Made by a program: the position numbers and the translations under genes. From Piezodorus guildinii (Eukaryota > Arthropoda > Insecta > Hemiptera > Pentatomidae), in NCBI GenBank assembly GCA_023052935.1, contig CM041298.1, forward strand, positions 2,852,001 through 2,916,000: a stretch of 64,000 nucleotides of DNA, given 5' to 3'. This document shows positions 1 to 11,349 of this stretch, piece by piece (the stretch's first letter is position 1; each line of letters begins with the position of its first letter). The notes beneath the pieces are model-generated. The model had not been told where the DNA came from, did no database searches, and saw only the letters and a list, made by a program, of their open reading frames with translations.

Positions 1-48
1 TTCTTTTTATGTTATGTTTATTTCAGTCAGGAATGGATCTTATATGAT

Positions 49-418
49 AAAAAAATATTTTTAAGTTGATTTTAATAAAACGTGTATTCATTTTCGTTGG
101 AAACATATGATTTAGATTAAATAATTTACCTAATTTTTTATTGTTGTATGATTAGATTAAATTGTTAATCAGTAATAAGTTTATTCCCTATTCGTCATTT
201 TATATCACTTTTTACGACTTTGTGTGTACACACACAGACCTTTTTGCGGGATTTGGTTAGGAGTCCCTAAAACGTGTCATCCAGTTGAAAACTGTAATTA
301 GAAAATTTTCACGTTCGCAATACTTTCATGTTCATGTAAACGGTATACATGTGTAATTCGAGTATACCGTTGGAAAGCTAAAGATTTTAGAAAAAATATT
401 ATCTTATACACAAGAAAA
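49..418 (+). repeat. Family A repeat, fold-back variant, copy 1
   Basis: Starts plus-oriented (aataaaacgtgtattc) and runs to the 'cgcaatactttc' region near 325. It then switches to the reverse complement of the family's internal part, with inverted aacggtata / tataccgtt around 340-372 and ending tatacacaag. The same junction is found at 24341-24438. Non-coding. SINE1 follows immediately. Confidence 0.75.
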
Positions 419-732
419 AAAAAAAAAAAAACCTGTACCACTACAACCCATGAAGGGTCTTGGTCTCAGTACATATAGAGATTCGTACTGTTTCTAGGCC
501 AACGGCAGTGCAATGAGGTGATTAGGCCTTAATCACGCTCAGCTGCCAGGTTTTCCCCAATTAATTTAGGTACCCACTTTATAGAGGCTGGGTCTGCCCC
601 AGGAGGGTCTCCATATCCTAGGGTCGCCCCCCGACTAACTTAACAGAATAAATAATATTCCGCCACAGCCGGGATTCGAACCCAGGACCCGGAGCACAGC
701 AGACTAGCGCTCTATCCACTAGACCACGCCGC
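419..732 (-). repeat. SINE1 (tRNA-derived SINE), copy a
   Basis: On the minus strand a tRNA-like head carries an A-box-like tggtctagtggatag and a B-box ggttcgaatccc (head about 660-732). A body with ggtacccactttatagagg and an A-rich tail (419-433) follow. These are RNA polymerase III promoter elements of a SINE, not a functional tRNA. Confidence 0.85.
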
Positions 733-1511
733 AATGAAAAATAAGCTCTCAAAAATTTTTATTTTATTTTTTTTTTTAGATAAACTATTTTTTTATATGA
801 ATAAAATTTTATTAAAAATCTACTTCCCAATAGATTTGGTCACCGGGGAAGTTAGACCATCACCTCCGTAAGGAGAGTTCTGTAGGGATAATATTTTGTA
901 AATATCGTAATCAACTAAGGAAAATTAATTATATAGTTTTTTTTTTTCATTTATCAAGAATATAAATTATTATTATTTTTCACTTAGCATTTATTTATAT
1001 ATTTTTTCAATTATATTAGAACTTTTTATTAGATTATATTATAAATTATATTAGAACTAAAAAGTAAATATTATAATTTAAATGATATCCTTGCAATAAA
1101 GGCTTTATTCATTAATTCATTCATTCATTGAAAATAATAAACCAATAAGAATATAATTCGTAATAAATGTCATTAATACCCTTTTGGATATCAACGTGCC
1201 AATTGCTTGCTGCATCATTTCTCTTCTTTTACATCTCCCATTTGTTTTAGCACTTGTTGTGCGATACCGCCGTATCTCACTAACTTGCCACATTTCAGTG
1301 AGTCAACGCCTTGTTTAGATTATGCCGAAGTGAGTAATGGCATATTAATAGTTCATTATACCAAGTTACATGTCCTGGTTTTCTTGATTACCACCATCAC
1401 TTAACGGAGATTAGCAAATACTAAAATTAAAATCACAGACTATTACACTCAAATACTTTTCTGTTTTGAAAAAAGAAAAACAGTAATTTAGATGTATTAC
1501 ATACCTTTGGA
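733..1511. other. A+T-rich stretch, no gene recognised
   Basis: Mostly simple A+T-rich sequence with T runs. The segment 1180-1420 is less A+T-rich and its reverse complement holds short open stretches, but I recognise no family. Confidence 0.4.
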
Positions 1512-2318
1512 TAGCCAAATATTATCTTATACACAAAATCGTAAAAGTTAATGGAGAGCTATGAAAAGCCGATAAAACTAACTGATTGTCGTAGATATTG
1601 GGTTGTGTCACATGAAATGTCCGTTTTCAAGGTAAAGGATTTTTATTAAAAATACGATATGAAAACAAGATAATTTTATTGTTGGAGACAAGTCGAGAGA
1701 ATATGCTGGGTGCGGAACAATTTCAATTTTTGCACGGTATGTTTTGAAACCTGGGGTCTTGCTGCCGCTCAGTGAGATCATGAGGTACCCATGTATCGAG
1801 CTTTTTTACTTTCCCAATACACTTTAAATGTCTGGTTATTTTGATAGAATCTACAAAATTAAAGGTACTTAAGTAGAAGAAAATTTAAATATCGGCATTT
1901 AAGCCCTGTCAGACTATTTCAATCAGAATAAAACCTACATGATATTAAAGCACATTAAATTTTACATCGATATAGCGAGTTTAATCAAAATCGTTAGATC
2001 CGTTTTTGAGGAAAATCGTAAAAAGTTGCAAAATTCACGGTATAAAGTCGCTCTTCTGGTAAGCTGATTTTGATGAAAAGGATTCTGTAACATCTCGGAA
2101 GTATAGTTGTCTTAAATATGAAATTTGAGTTTATAGGACTTTTAGTTTTCGCCGAGAGTTACCACACACACACTAACCTTTTTGTGGGACTTGGTCATTT
2201 GGACTCAGGAGACCTAAAACGTGTCTTTTCGTCGAAAACTGGAATTCTAAAATTTTAACGATCGCAGTATTTCTACTTTTCCTTACTATATATTTCATAT
2301 ATAGGTAAGTGAAAGTTA
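1512..2318 (+). repeat. Family A repeat, interrupted by mariner M1 fragment
   Basis: 1512-1595 matches family A in minus orientation (aaatattatcttatacac, gccgataaaacta). 1836-2318 matches the plus 3' half (acaaaattaaaggtac, tttaatcaaaatcgttag) and ends with the diagnostic atataggtaagtgaaagt. The mariner piece at 1596-1835 sits between the two. Confidence 0.75.
1596..1835 (-). mobile_element. Mariner M1 fragment (3' end, deletion derivative)
   Basis: Begins with the M1 terminal inverted repeat tattgggttgtgtcacatga. The minus strand carries decayed transposase C-terminal and N-terminal coding sequence fused by deletion. The junction cagcaagacccc is the same as in the copy at 45.9 kb. Non-autonomous. 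Confidence 0.8.
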
Positions 2319-2802
2319 AACTACAAAAAAACATAGGTAGTACATAAAAAGAACATAGTTATCAGAAGCGGGAAACAATATGAAAGAAAACAAAATTTTA
2401 ATTTTAAAGTAATGTAATATTAAACTAAACATTATATGTCTGGATATACAGCGGAAAAATATATGAACAGGAAAAGAGAGAGGAAGATATAAGCGGTGAA
2501 AGGAGATCATAATCAATAAGAAAGAAAATACATACTGACTCTGAGGCGGTGTCAAAAACGCTCATTGCGTGGAACGGGAAATATGGGAACTACAAAGTAC
2601 GTTAGAGCCTTTTCAGGAAAGCTTTTTTATGTTTACTGATTCGACTGTTTATTAAAGAAAAAACTGAAGGATTAGCTAATGTTTCTAATGTGTGTTTCTG
2701 TCTAATGACCGCACCCTCAACTATCTTCCTCATCTAAAAAAAAGTTATATAACGAAAAACTATAGACCTCATCCAAAAGAAACATCCATGTTTTACAAAG
2801 TA
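2319..2802. other. Unassigned A+T-rich stretch
   Basis: No convincing coding, RNA or repeat feature seen. Small ORFs here are A+T-rich and lack recognisable motifs. Confidence 0.3.
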
Positions 2803-2810
2803 CTGATGAT

Positions 2811-3140
2811 TAGGGGCTGGCATAATCGAATGATCGTGATGATCGGACTTCGATGATTTCAGTAACCGAATGATTCATATGCATTTTGAAAGACAATATG
2901 CCTCAATTTCCCCTTATGATTGCTGAGCTTACGTGCAAAGAGGCATATAATTTATGTGATGAGCAAAAAAAAAAAAAAATATTCATTTGATTATCCCAAC
3001 CCCTAATATTTTTATGTTTCTGAATGTATATTGTTAAAAAATTCAGTTTGAATGATCATCCGTTTCTCCAGACCGATTAATTCGAATGATTGAAATAATC
3101 GAACGATCTGATAATCGTCATTCGATGATGCCCACCCCTA
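2811..3140. mobile_element. hAT-type MITE (330 bp)
   Basis: The ends are inverted repeats: left taggggctggcataatcgaa, right (reverse complement) taggggtgggcatcatcgaa. An 8-bp target-site duplication flanks it, ctgatgat (2803-2810) and ctgaggat (3141-3148), with one mismatch. The 8-bp TSD and the TAGGGGTG-type termini fit the hAT superfamily. No coding capacity. Confidence 0.85.
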
Positions 3141-3530
3141 CTGAGGATATAAGCCTCATTCTTTTGGTACCTCACATTCAGCAACTGAGGTACAGGTCTA
3201 TACTGCCTCAGTAGTTCAGCGGTCTTAGTATTCGAGTACAATAGTGAGTACTTTTAATTCGAGTATTTGCCCATCTTTACCCCTGAGCTCTTAATTTAGA
3301 AAGGGATTGACCCTATCGGGGCTTACAGTTTTCTGAAGTATAAATCTAGATAATTGCGAAGGGACTTCCTGATGCCTAGATCGTAAGATACTAGGATGGA
3401 GATCAGTAGGTGAAGTGGTCTAGACTCGACGATTGTGGTTGATGCGGTGGCTCTCATGGGCCTTTGACACGCAAGCAATGCTCTACATTTTTTTCGCTTG
3501 GTGACGCTTCGCTGGAATCTGTGTCACCAC

Positions 3531-3712
<182 letters not shown>

Positions 3713-3756
3713 GATTTACTATTTACTCTACATACATATAGAGTAAATAAATCCAT

Positions 3757-4110
3757 ACCTTTTTTGAGGGGTCATCTGTAATGCTGTGGTGGCTAGCCTT
3801 TAACGCCCAAGTTCGCATTTCTAGCTGGGAGCAAACCCTAGCATTTCTTTATGGGAGTAAACAATGCTTGTCTAACCATCGGGCGTTGATGACCTTGCCC
3901 TAAACCCAAACACAACAAACAAACAATCCTTGGTTATGTCGTCCTTCGAAGAGGAGGTACAATGGTGGTCCCAAGCATCCGCGAAGTCAGGTACTCGTTA
4001 AAGATTCATCTCCTAATTAAACTGTGATAATCAAAATTTAGGACTCCCGTAGTCGTCCGATTAGCCAAAATAACATAACTTTACGTTAAATAAATAAACA
4101 AATAATAACT
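3757..4110 (+). repeat. SINE2 (tRNA-derived SINE), diverged copy
   Basis: Shares the SINE2 body (gtcaggtactcgttaaagat, aaaatttaggactccc, gtccgattagcc) and the tail acgttaaataaataaaca. The tRNA-like head is decayed. Confidence 0.75.
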
Positions 4111-4138
4111 CTTTTATCTGTCATTTAAAATAACAAGG

Positions 4139-4247
4139 AGTCACCTGTGGTGTAGGGGTTAACATAACAGCTTCTCAGCCCTAGGTCATGGGTTCAATCC
4201 TGGCAATTGGCCGTAGGATTTTTTAATAGGAGTTAAATATCCTTGGT
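4139..4247 (+). repeat. SINE2 head fragment
   Basis: tRNA-like head with B-box gggttcaatcct, then the start of the body (taggattttttaat). It is truncated where the next complete SINE2 copy begins. Confidence 0.7.
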
Positions 4248-4548
4248 TGGAGGGTTACCTGTAGCAAGGTGGTTAGCATAACAGCATCCTATGCCAAAGG
4301 TGTCCCGGGTTCAAAGCCGCAGGTAGCCCTAGGATTTTTTAATGGGAGTAAAAAATCCTTAGTTATGCCGTCCTTCGGAGGGAACGTTAAAAGGTGGTCC
4401 CGATCCTGTGCCATGTCAGGTACTCGTTAAAGATCCCTATCCTAATAAAACCTGGATAAGCAAAATTTAGGACTCCCACTGTAGCATCGTCCGATTAGCT
4501 ATAGTAGCATGAAGTGACGTTAAATAAATAAACAAACAAACAAATATC
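4248..4548 (+). repeat. SINE2, nearly complete copy
   Basis: Head with A-box-like tggttagcata and B-box gggttcaaagcc. Body with taggattttttaatgggag, then ccttcggagg, then gcaaaatttaggactccc. Tail acgttaaataaataaacaaa. It is third in a head-to-tail cluster with the two preceding pieces. Confidence 0.85.
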
Positions 4549-5386
4549 CTTGGTTAGGTCATCTGTAATTTTTACATTCAAGAATTTCGGCTATTTCGTT
4601 TTTAATAGGGTTGTGCTTGCGGGCAATGATAAATAATTGGTCCTCCGGACCGGGTATGGACGGATAAAAATATGATAGATTGGTGTATTTTATTGAAAAG
4701 GAAATAAATCTTAAATTTGTTTGGTTTGTCTTGAGCTAAAAAGGTCAGTTAGGGATGAAAAAATAAATAAATAAAGAGAATGTTCAAATGTTCTTGGAAA
4801 ATCACAATTTAATTTTCTGTTTGACGTCGTGCGACGCTACCTTTCTTAATTTGACTTAATAACCTCTGGTAATTTTTTTTCTTCTTTTCTCTAATAGCAC
4901 TTGTTCTTCTGTGCATGAACTGCAAGTAGATATATTTGATTTTTTTCGTATGAAAACCATGGATAACAACAAATAACTCAAAATTTGATTTCCCTGCCTA
5001 ACCGTTGAGAATCTGATTATGGGTCATATGAACTTTTTTGTTCAACTTAAGGTCTAGTACCTGCTCTCACAATATGGCGAGGCATTTATAAGATGCCGTC
5101 TATATGTGAATTTGAATCAATACAAACTTAAATAACGCAGAAAAGCCGTGATTTTCAACTAGTCTATACTAATATTATAAAGCTGAAGAGTTTGTTTGAA
5201 CGCGCTAATCTCAGAAACTACTGGTTCTAATTGAAAAAATATTTTTAAGTTGGAGAGTTCATTTATCGAGGAAGGCTATAGGCTATATAACATCACGCTG
5301 AAATCATTAGGAGCGAAGAATCAGTGGAAAATCTGGAAAAAGCGGGTGAAATCAATCTCGCATCCCAACGCAGAAGTACTTTAAGA
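4549..5386. other. Unassigned stretch between SINE2 cluster and mariner M3
   Basis: A+T-rich. No ORF, repeat end or RNA signal that I can support. Confidence 0.3.
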
Positions 5387-6067
5387 TATTGGGTTGTCCA
5401 ATAAGTTCGTAGAGATTATTAAAAAAAAATTTGCCTTATATTTTGTTCACTAAAAATGAATCACGAAGCTAATGTTTATATATATGCCTTTAATCCTCAT
5501 GAAATTAAATATGTTTACACTGAATTCGTCTTTATTAAGGCTCAGTAGTGTAGTTTATTGCAAACCAACATGAGTGACGGTTCGGTTTCATTTTCGGCAT
5601 ATTATGCTGTTCTTTTTGAAAAAAAGGTAAAAAAGCATCCCAAACTGCAAGAAAGATTGGTGCAGTGTACAATTGAAGAGAAGCGACCAGAGTTGGCGAG
5701 TCGGAAAGGAGTGCTATTCCACCAAGACAACACTAGGCCCCATGTGTCTTTAAGGACTCGGTTAGTTATTAAGCTTCGGGGTGGTTTTACCTCACCCGTC
5801 GTACTTATCTGACATTGCTCCTTCGGATTTCCATCTTTTCCGCTCCCTCGAAAATCGTCTACAAGGGTGATTCCTACTCTTCAGAAGATGAAGCCAAAAC
5901 AGACCTTCAGGTCTTTCTTCAGGAGTAAGGACAGTGATTTTTGGATAAAAAAGGATAATGGACCTTTCAAGCCGTTGGGAAAGGGTGATCGCTAACGGTG
6001 GTAACTATTTTGTAGATTAAATAAATAAATTTTAAAACAGCTTGTTAAAACAGCGGACAACCCAATA
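5387..6067 (+). mobile_element. Mariner M3, internally deleted (681 bp)
   Basis: Terminal inverted repeats: tattgggttgtccaataagt at the left, and a right end whose reverse complement starts tattgggttgtccgc. Inside are transposase remnants: N-terminal FSAYYAVLFEKKV-like residues, then ASRKGVLFHQDN.RPHVS (second catalytic Asp of the DD34D triad). After a frameshift comes SPDIAPSDFHLF (third Asp). The part with the first catalytic Asp is missing and there are further stops near 5930, so this is a dead copy. Such sequences are often annotated SETMAR-like in insects. Confidence 0.88.
5558..5812 (+). pseudogene. Mariner M3 transposase remnant
   Basis: 84-residue open stretch. It holds HQDNTRPHVSLRTR with the DD34D second Asp, then leaves frame at RGGFTSPVV, where an intact copy would continue into the HPPYSPD motif. 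The HPPYSPD-type motif is visible just downstream in another frame (about 5790-5840). Internal deletion and frameshift make it non-functional. Confidence 0.8.
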
Positions 6068-7894
6068 CATTCTTTTTAAAACGTCTTAATAGCGATCATA
6101 ATAACAGAAAGTGACGCTGACGAAGTCGCGAGAAACAGCTAGTTAGTGAATAAAATAATTCAAGGATCTTGTAAATTTGCCCCAATATATTATCTTTTGT
6201 TAACTCTCTGAAGGTAAGGTGTAGTAAAGAAAAGTAAATTCAATTTTGGTCGAAGAGTTGAATAGGGATGAAAGCGATCGTGTGGAAAGTGGCGACTACA
6301 GGGACAGGTCCTGAATATTTGAGTGGGGTTCGATTTGGGGGAGGACTGGTGGGATAAAGGTGTGGATGGGAGCTGGGATAAGGGTGCGGGTGGGAGGTGG
6401 CGATTCAATCTCAGGTGGAATGCCACTTCGCTTCCCGTCTCCTGCCCACTTTGTGCCACCCCCGTTCGCCTAAGCTCATTACCTTCTGGGCAGCTTTGGC
6501 AGGCTAAGGGGGTGGCTTTCGGCATTCCATGGTGAGAGGTAGGATATTGGAAACCGATGGGTCTTGTTTATATTGGCAGCGATTGCTTGTTGGGTTTCTT
6601 AACGGGAAACTGGCAAAAACCACAATGACACTTGTATACGCTGAGCTACCCATGGAAGAACAGTACTTAGAAGTGATAATTCATATTCAGGGTGGTTCGG
6701 TTAATGAAAATTAGTTGACTATAGGTTTAAAAAAATAAAATAATGAAAGCAAACGAAGAATCCCAATACATTTATTAAACTAAAATAAACATCAGAAACA
6801 AAATTAACCTAATTATAAACTTAAACGGATTAAGAAAATATAGGCAACAAAATTAGTCTAGTTAAAAATATTTAAGAAAATATGAGAAACAAACTTAACC
6901 TAATTAAATATTTAAAGATGTAAAAAATATATTAATCAAAATTAAATAGTTTTAATAAATGATAATTAAGAAATTAAATGTTCCAATATTGGTTAAATAT
7001 ATTCTATATTCACGTGAACGAAGTCCTGTTGAGTGTTGAAGAAAACTACCGCAGGGCGGCTCTTCCAAGTTTCAAGGGGAACGATGGAAAGAAAAATAAA
7101 TACGTTTGCAAACGTTCAAAAGTTGAGAGGAGACTTGGGTCTATATAGGGCACAGCTTCACCGTTCAGACGCTACCTTAGTAGTACTAAGTTAGTACTCG
7201 CCACGCCATGAGGCAGTAATAAAACAATTGAAGTACGATCGTCTTCTACTCTCTTTCTCTTCTACTGTTTTTTATTTTCGTTTTAAAAACTTTTAATTAT
7301 ATTTAAAATAACTATTTTTAAAAACAAATATAACATAAAAATAAAGATAATAATATAAAGATAAATATCATAAATAAAAGATAATATCATAAAAATTACG
7401 AAGTTATCTATTTTCGATTAAACAACGATAAAAACCTTATCAGGCCATAACATATGGCGTGGACATACTTATAGCGGATGTTTATAGTGCGGAAGAATAT
7501 AGAGTTCTTTAAAATCGCCAACCCTCATTGACATCATCTAAAACATTCAGGTTCCCCGTATTCGCGCCATAATAAGTTTACTTCAAAAATATTTCTTTCG
7601 AGAGATTGTTCTTGAATAAATTACTGCGTTCGTTAGCACTTTTTAATGACATCCGTTTCGCTCTTTCTTAATTTACATATTTTCTCACTCTTCTGCTAGC
7701 TTTTGTTTTATTGTCGTTTTATTTACTCCTTAAGAGGATAAGATGGTTCGGTTCGTGGTCCATAAAAGGTTTTAAACCTAAGTTTGTAGGTGCATTTTGC
7801 GTGTGTTCATGAGGGCTGAAAAATAATTAAAAACAATGTAAGGGTTTTTATAAACATAATATTGCTATGAAAATTAAATTAAAAATATTTTTTT
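6068..7894. other. Unassigned region, including a GC-richer island at 6200-6540
   Basis: The G-rich island 6300-6540 has overlapping open frames on both strands but no recognisable protein signature. 6720-7000 is A+T-rich with tandem-like aaattaacctaatta segments. 7010-7260 is less A+T-rich and of unknown origin. Confidence 0.3.
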
Positions 7895-8155
7895 AAATTA
7901 AAAAAAGCCTCTGAGACAAGCCTTAACGCAATCCTCTCATCGACGCTTCGGCTTACCTTTCGGACGCCTACCAGTACCACCTTTCTCGGAATCCGTTCCT
8001 CACCGAGCCCAACAACTTTACGCGCCCAATTGAGTCTCCGCGATGCTATCAACTCAATTATATTCACAGGATACAAGCTCAGCAATTCCGCGTTGTGCAA
8101 CCTTCTAAACTCCCCAGTGGCCTCATCTCTCTTCGGACCAAATATTTATAGACAT
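7895..8155 (-). mobile_element. RTE-like LINE 3' fragment
   Basis: The minus-strand reading includes FGPKRDEATGE, FRRLHNAELLSLYPVNIIEL and RRLNWARKVVGLGEERIPRK. This C-terminal tail of a LINE polyprotein matches the longer copy at 43.8-44.6 kb. 5'-truncated and non-functional. Confidence 0.7.
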
Positions 8156-8318
8156 AATATAGCCATGAAAAATAAATTAAAAATATTTTAATAAATAAAG
8201 ACCGAAAAAATGATCATTGATATTAACGCAATCAGCTGTTAAGTTTTACTTTCACTTACTTACTTTTTTTGGCCAGTTACTCTCCATCTTTTCGTATAAA
8301 ACCATAAATAAAAAAACT

Positions 8319-9190
8319 TATAGTTTCTGAAATACATAAAGAATTTTGCAGGTCTCTGTTGTTTTCTTCCGAATGTTTACATATTTAAAGTAAACAGTTA
8401 CTAATCCTCTACCTTTGTATTATAAACATTAGCTTCCCAATCAATTTCCTACTTTTTAGCATACCTCCAAATTTGAACATGGAAACACGCGATTTTCGAG
8501 TAATATTTTTGTACGAGTTTAAACTCGGCAATTAAGCAGCTGAGGCCGCTAGAAATATTTGCAAGGCGTTTGGGGAAGGGAGTGTTAATGAACGGACCAT
8601 TCGCCGTTGGTTTGCTAAGTTTTCAGCTGGGGTACCGACGTGGAAAACTTGCCCCGAGGAAGACCTCCGTCCGTAATAGACAACGATGTCCTCAAACATA
8701 CAGTAGAAGGAAACCCCTACCAAACAGTTAAAGGACTCTCAGCACAACTAAATGCAAGTGCATCTACCGTTTCCAGACATTTAAAGTGTATTGGGAAAGT
8801 AAAAAAGCTCGATACATGGGTACCTCATGATATCATTGAGCGGCATGTTTCAAAACATACCGTGCAAAAATTGAATGAACTGGGCTACGAAGTTCTTTCG
8901 CACCCACCATATTCTCCCGACTTGTCTCCAGCAGATTACCACCTGTTCAGGAATTTAGACAATTTCGTCAAAGGAAAACTTTTTGAAAATGATGAGCAAG
9001 TGAAAAGTGGGTTTTGAAATTTTGTTTCACTTCAAAGCTCAGAGTTTTTCAGTCCGGGGATAAAAAAGTTGGTGTCACGTTGGGAAAAATGTGTAGGAAA
9101 AGAAGGTAAATACTTTGAATAAAATTATCTTGTTTTCATATCGTATTTCTTTACCTTGAAAACGGACATTTCATGTAACACAATCCAATA
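8319..9190 (+). mobile_element. Mariner M1 deletion derivative, lacks 5' TIR
   Basis: Starts inside the M1 5' leader (tagtttctgaaatacataaa) and ends with the 3' inverted repeat (aaaacggacatttcatg...caatccaata). The transposase remnant has the N-terminal helix-turn-helix (RDFRVIFLYEF.., [30 protein letters not shown]) and the C-terminal SPDLSPADYHLF with the third catalytic Asp. The central segment with the first two Asp is deleted, at the same junction as in the 58.4-kb copy. Confidence 0.88.
8640..9017 (+). pseudogene. Mariner M1 transposase, central deletion
   Basis: 125-residue open part of the remnant: [20 protein letters not shown] (linker of the paired-type DNA-binding domain), [13 protein letters not shown], then WVPHDIIERH joined directly to [17 protein letters not shown] and HPPYSPDLSPADYHLF. 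The upstream helix-turn-helix lies in another frame. Without DE(T/K)W and the second Asp it cannot catalyse transposition. Confidence 0.85.
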
Positions 9191-9486
9191 CAATCTGTAT
9201 GATATTTTATTTTTATTAGTAGTTCTTTCACCGTTTAAATACTTAGTTGTATTAAGGAGTTTCGTTAGGAGATTAAGGAAAGTGCATAATATGATTAATA
9301 TTGCCTGTGTGTCACCGCCCTGATAAAAATAACATATTGATCCAACTTAAATAGGGCATTAGGTTGTAGGACGAAGTCCTCTTTAGTCAAAGTCCGGATA
9401 TCATCTTTCATCTTCAACTTAATTCCCAGCAGTTTGGATAAGCATGAGCTTAGGAACCACGTAATAAGTTAAAAACTTTATACAAA
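9191..9486. other. Unassigned spacer
   Basis: No recognisable gene or repeat. Confidence 0.3.
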
Positions 9487-10272
9487 AAATCTGGTGAGCG
9501 CAACACACGACTTCCACTTACCCCTGTTATTTATTACAATTTAAGAATTTTTAAACAAATTTAGAAACGGAAATAAATTGTTAAATAATTATTTACATTT
9601 AATTTTTATAGCGAGATGTGTTTTATTAAATAATATGTTATAATATTATCTATGAAAATCAGTAAGTTTTTTTCGGCTCTCTTAACTCCGTATTAGAACT
9701 ACTTGGAGCGTCGGGCGATGACAGCGCCATCCAATGGCCAAGCGGTGAAACAATTGCATTAATTTTTTTTTTCAGTTTTCTCCTTTATTTGGATATCGAA
9801 TCCGTTCAACTTATATATTTACCTGTTTTTTATCAATGGTAACACACACACACACGGACATGGACACGGACACGGACACACACAGACATCTTTTTGGGGG
9901 CTTGGTTATTTGGACTCAGAGGACCCTAAAACGTGTTTTTCCGTTGAAAACTGGTATTCGAAAATTTTCACGGTCGCAATACTTTCCCCTACCATATATC
10001 TGTGGTGGTCGTGAATAAGTGGTTAAGTCAAAATCTTTCATTTCACAGGTGAGCGACTTAAAGTTTTACATAATACCAAAATAGAATTATTAATTATAGC
10101 TTTATTTCCACGTGAAGTTTCTTCCATCAAGAAATTTCTTTAACCAATTTAACACGAGGTAGAAGAAGGTCTGAGGGAGCGATACGTGAAGTTAACTCAA
10201 TTCTAATATAACTCGAGTTATCTAGTTTTTCACGACCGCCACAGATATTTCACATATAGGTAAGTGAAAGTA
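9487..10272 (+). repeat. Family A repeat with nested 245-bp MITE
   Basis: Head tctggtgagcgcaacacacg, then the mid part with tcgaatccgttcaacttata, then a (CA)n stretch near 9842. The 3' part runs to 9999, is interrupted by the MITE, and resumes at 10245 with atatttcacatataggtaag up to gtgaaagtaaaa. 9690-9760 differs from the other copies. Confidence 0.8.
10000..10244. mobile_element. Small MITE with 16-bp TIRs nested in family A
   Basis: Ends ctgtggtggtcgtgaa (10000-10015) and ttcacgaccgccacag (10229-10244) are inverted with one mismatch. Compared with uninterrupted family A copies, the insertion duplicated 4 bp, ATAT (9996-9999 and 10245-10248). Non-coding; superfamily not assigned. Confidence 0.88.
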
Positions 10273-10282
10273 AAAATGAGAC

Positions 10283-10440
10283 GTTGATTTCCAAAAGGTA
10301 CTAAAAGACATTCTTTCGAAAATTTTGACATAATATTATACTAATGGTTTAGTTTTATCTAAAAAACATAAAAATTCCTTTAAAAATAGCATTTCATTCC
10401 AAAAGGTACTATATCCTCTGTACGGCAGAAGCATTTTTTA
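10283..10440 (+). repeat. Fragment of family B (ccaaaaggtacta element)
   Basis: Begins gttgatttccaaaaggtact and shares gttttatctaaaaaacata and ccaaaaggtactatatcctc with the larger element at 36999-38236. Truncated. Confidence 0.75.
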
Positions 10441-10572
10441 TCAGGATCTAAATTTCTGAATTGTTGCTCTTCCCAACTGTATATAATGCGTCAATGATAC
10501 TACTTATATTTCAGGAATTACTTGGTCACGGAAAATTTATTTTTCCCATTTAAAGAAAAGCTGAATTGCAAT

Positions 10573-11170
10573 GTACGAAGCATGTTTTGGAATTTAAAAA
10601 AAACGTGCAAAGATATAGCAATAATATTATTTTTACATGAAAGCCTATACCTTAATCTACTTTTCTACATAATTTCCATATATTTTGAGGCACTTGTCAT
10701 AATGTGGCACCAGTTTTTGAATACCCTCCTCCAAATATTCTGCCTCCTGACTTGTTACTCGTACGATTTCTTAGTGCTAAACGTGTAAAACCGATCGATA
10801 TTCATCCTGAGATTGTTGAAGTTTACGGACAAAACATTATGAGTGATGGAATGGTAAGGAAATGGGTGAGAGCATTTAAAGATGGCCGCACAAATGTGCA
10901 TGATGAAGAACGGTGAAATGATGAAGATTTGGTGCAGAAAGTGGACGACAAGTTGAGAGAAAACAGACGCTTTACAATTTCATCATTTTCCAACTACTTT
11001 CCTCAAAATTCTCGTATATAACTGTAAGACGATAACGAAGACAAAACATTTGTGATGCAGTGGTTAACAAGTCAGGCGGCAGAGTTTTTTGAGGAGGGTA
11101 TTCAAAAACTGGTGCCGCGTTATGACAAGTGCCTCAAAATTCATGAAAATTATGTAGAAAAGTAGATTAA
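10573..11170. mobile_element. Mariner M2 fold-back derivative
   Basis: 10573-10760 is the M2 3' end in minus orientation (tacgaagcatg, acatgaaagcct, ataatgtggcaccagttttt). From about 10762 it switches to plus-strand M2: RFLSAKRVKPIDIHPEIVE, then YGQNIMSDGMVRKWVRAF. It ends at 11170 with the plus 3' end (acaagtgcctcaaaattcat...agtagatta). Both outer ends therefore derive from the M2 3' end. The transposase is truncated with stops. Confidence 0.85.
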
Positions 11171-11179
11171 TGCATTCAT

Positions 11180-11349
11180 CATAGAAGACTATTATGCTAG
11201 CCACTACTCCACAGGTGACCCTTAATGCATTCAACAAGGTGTTTGAATCTGCCGGGTTTGAACCCGTGAGCTTGGACATATTAATTTTTAACACTTTGCT
11301 GAATGCATACAGGGTCACCTGTGGAGTAGTGGCTAGCATAACAGCCTCT
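11180..11349. repeat. Inverted duplication of SINE2 head
   Basis: Left arm (about 11180-11243) reads tagccactactccacaggtg; right arm (about 11288-11349) reads cacctgtggagtagtggcta. The arms are about 60 bp with few mismatches and a loop of about 45 bp containing gggtttgaacccgtgag, a B-box-like sequence. Confidence 0.88.

Noticed and set aside
660..732. tRNA gene on the minus strand (and equivalents at 24.73, 33.1, 35.7 and 46.5 kb)
   Set aside because: A and B boxes are present, but the same head is followed by one conserved SINE body at every locus and does not fold into a convincing tRNA; these are SINE1 heads.
6190..6714. Overlapping open frames on both strands in a G-rich island
   Set aside because: No recognisable domain, low-complexity composition, and frames open on both strands because of base composition; not supported as genes.
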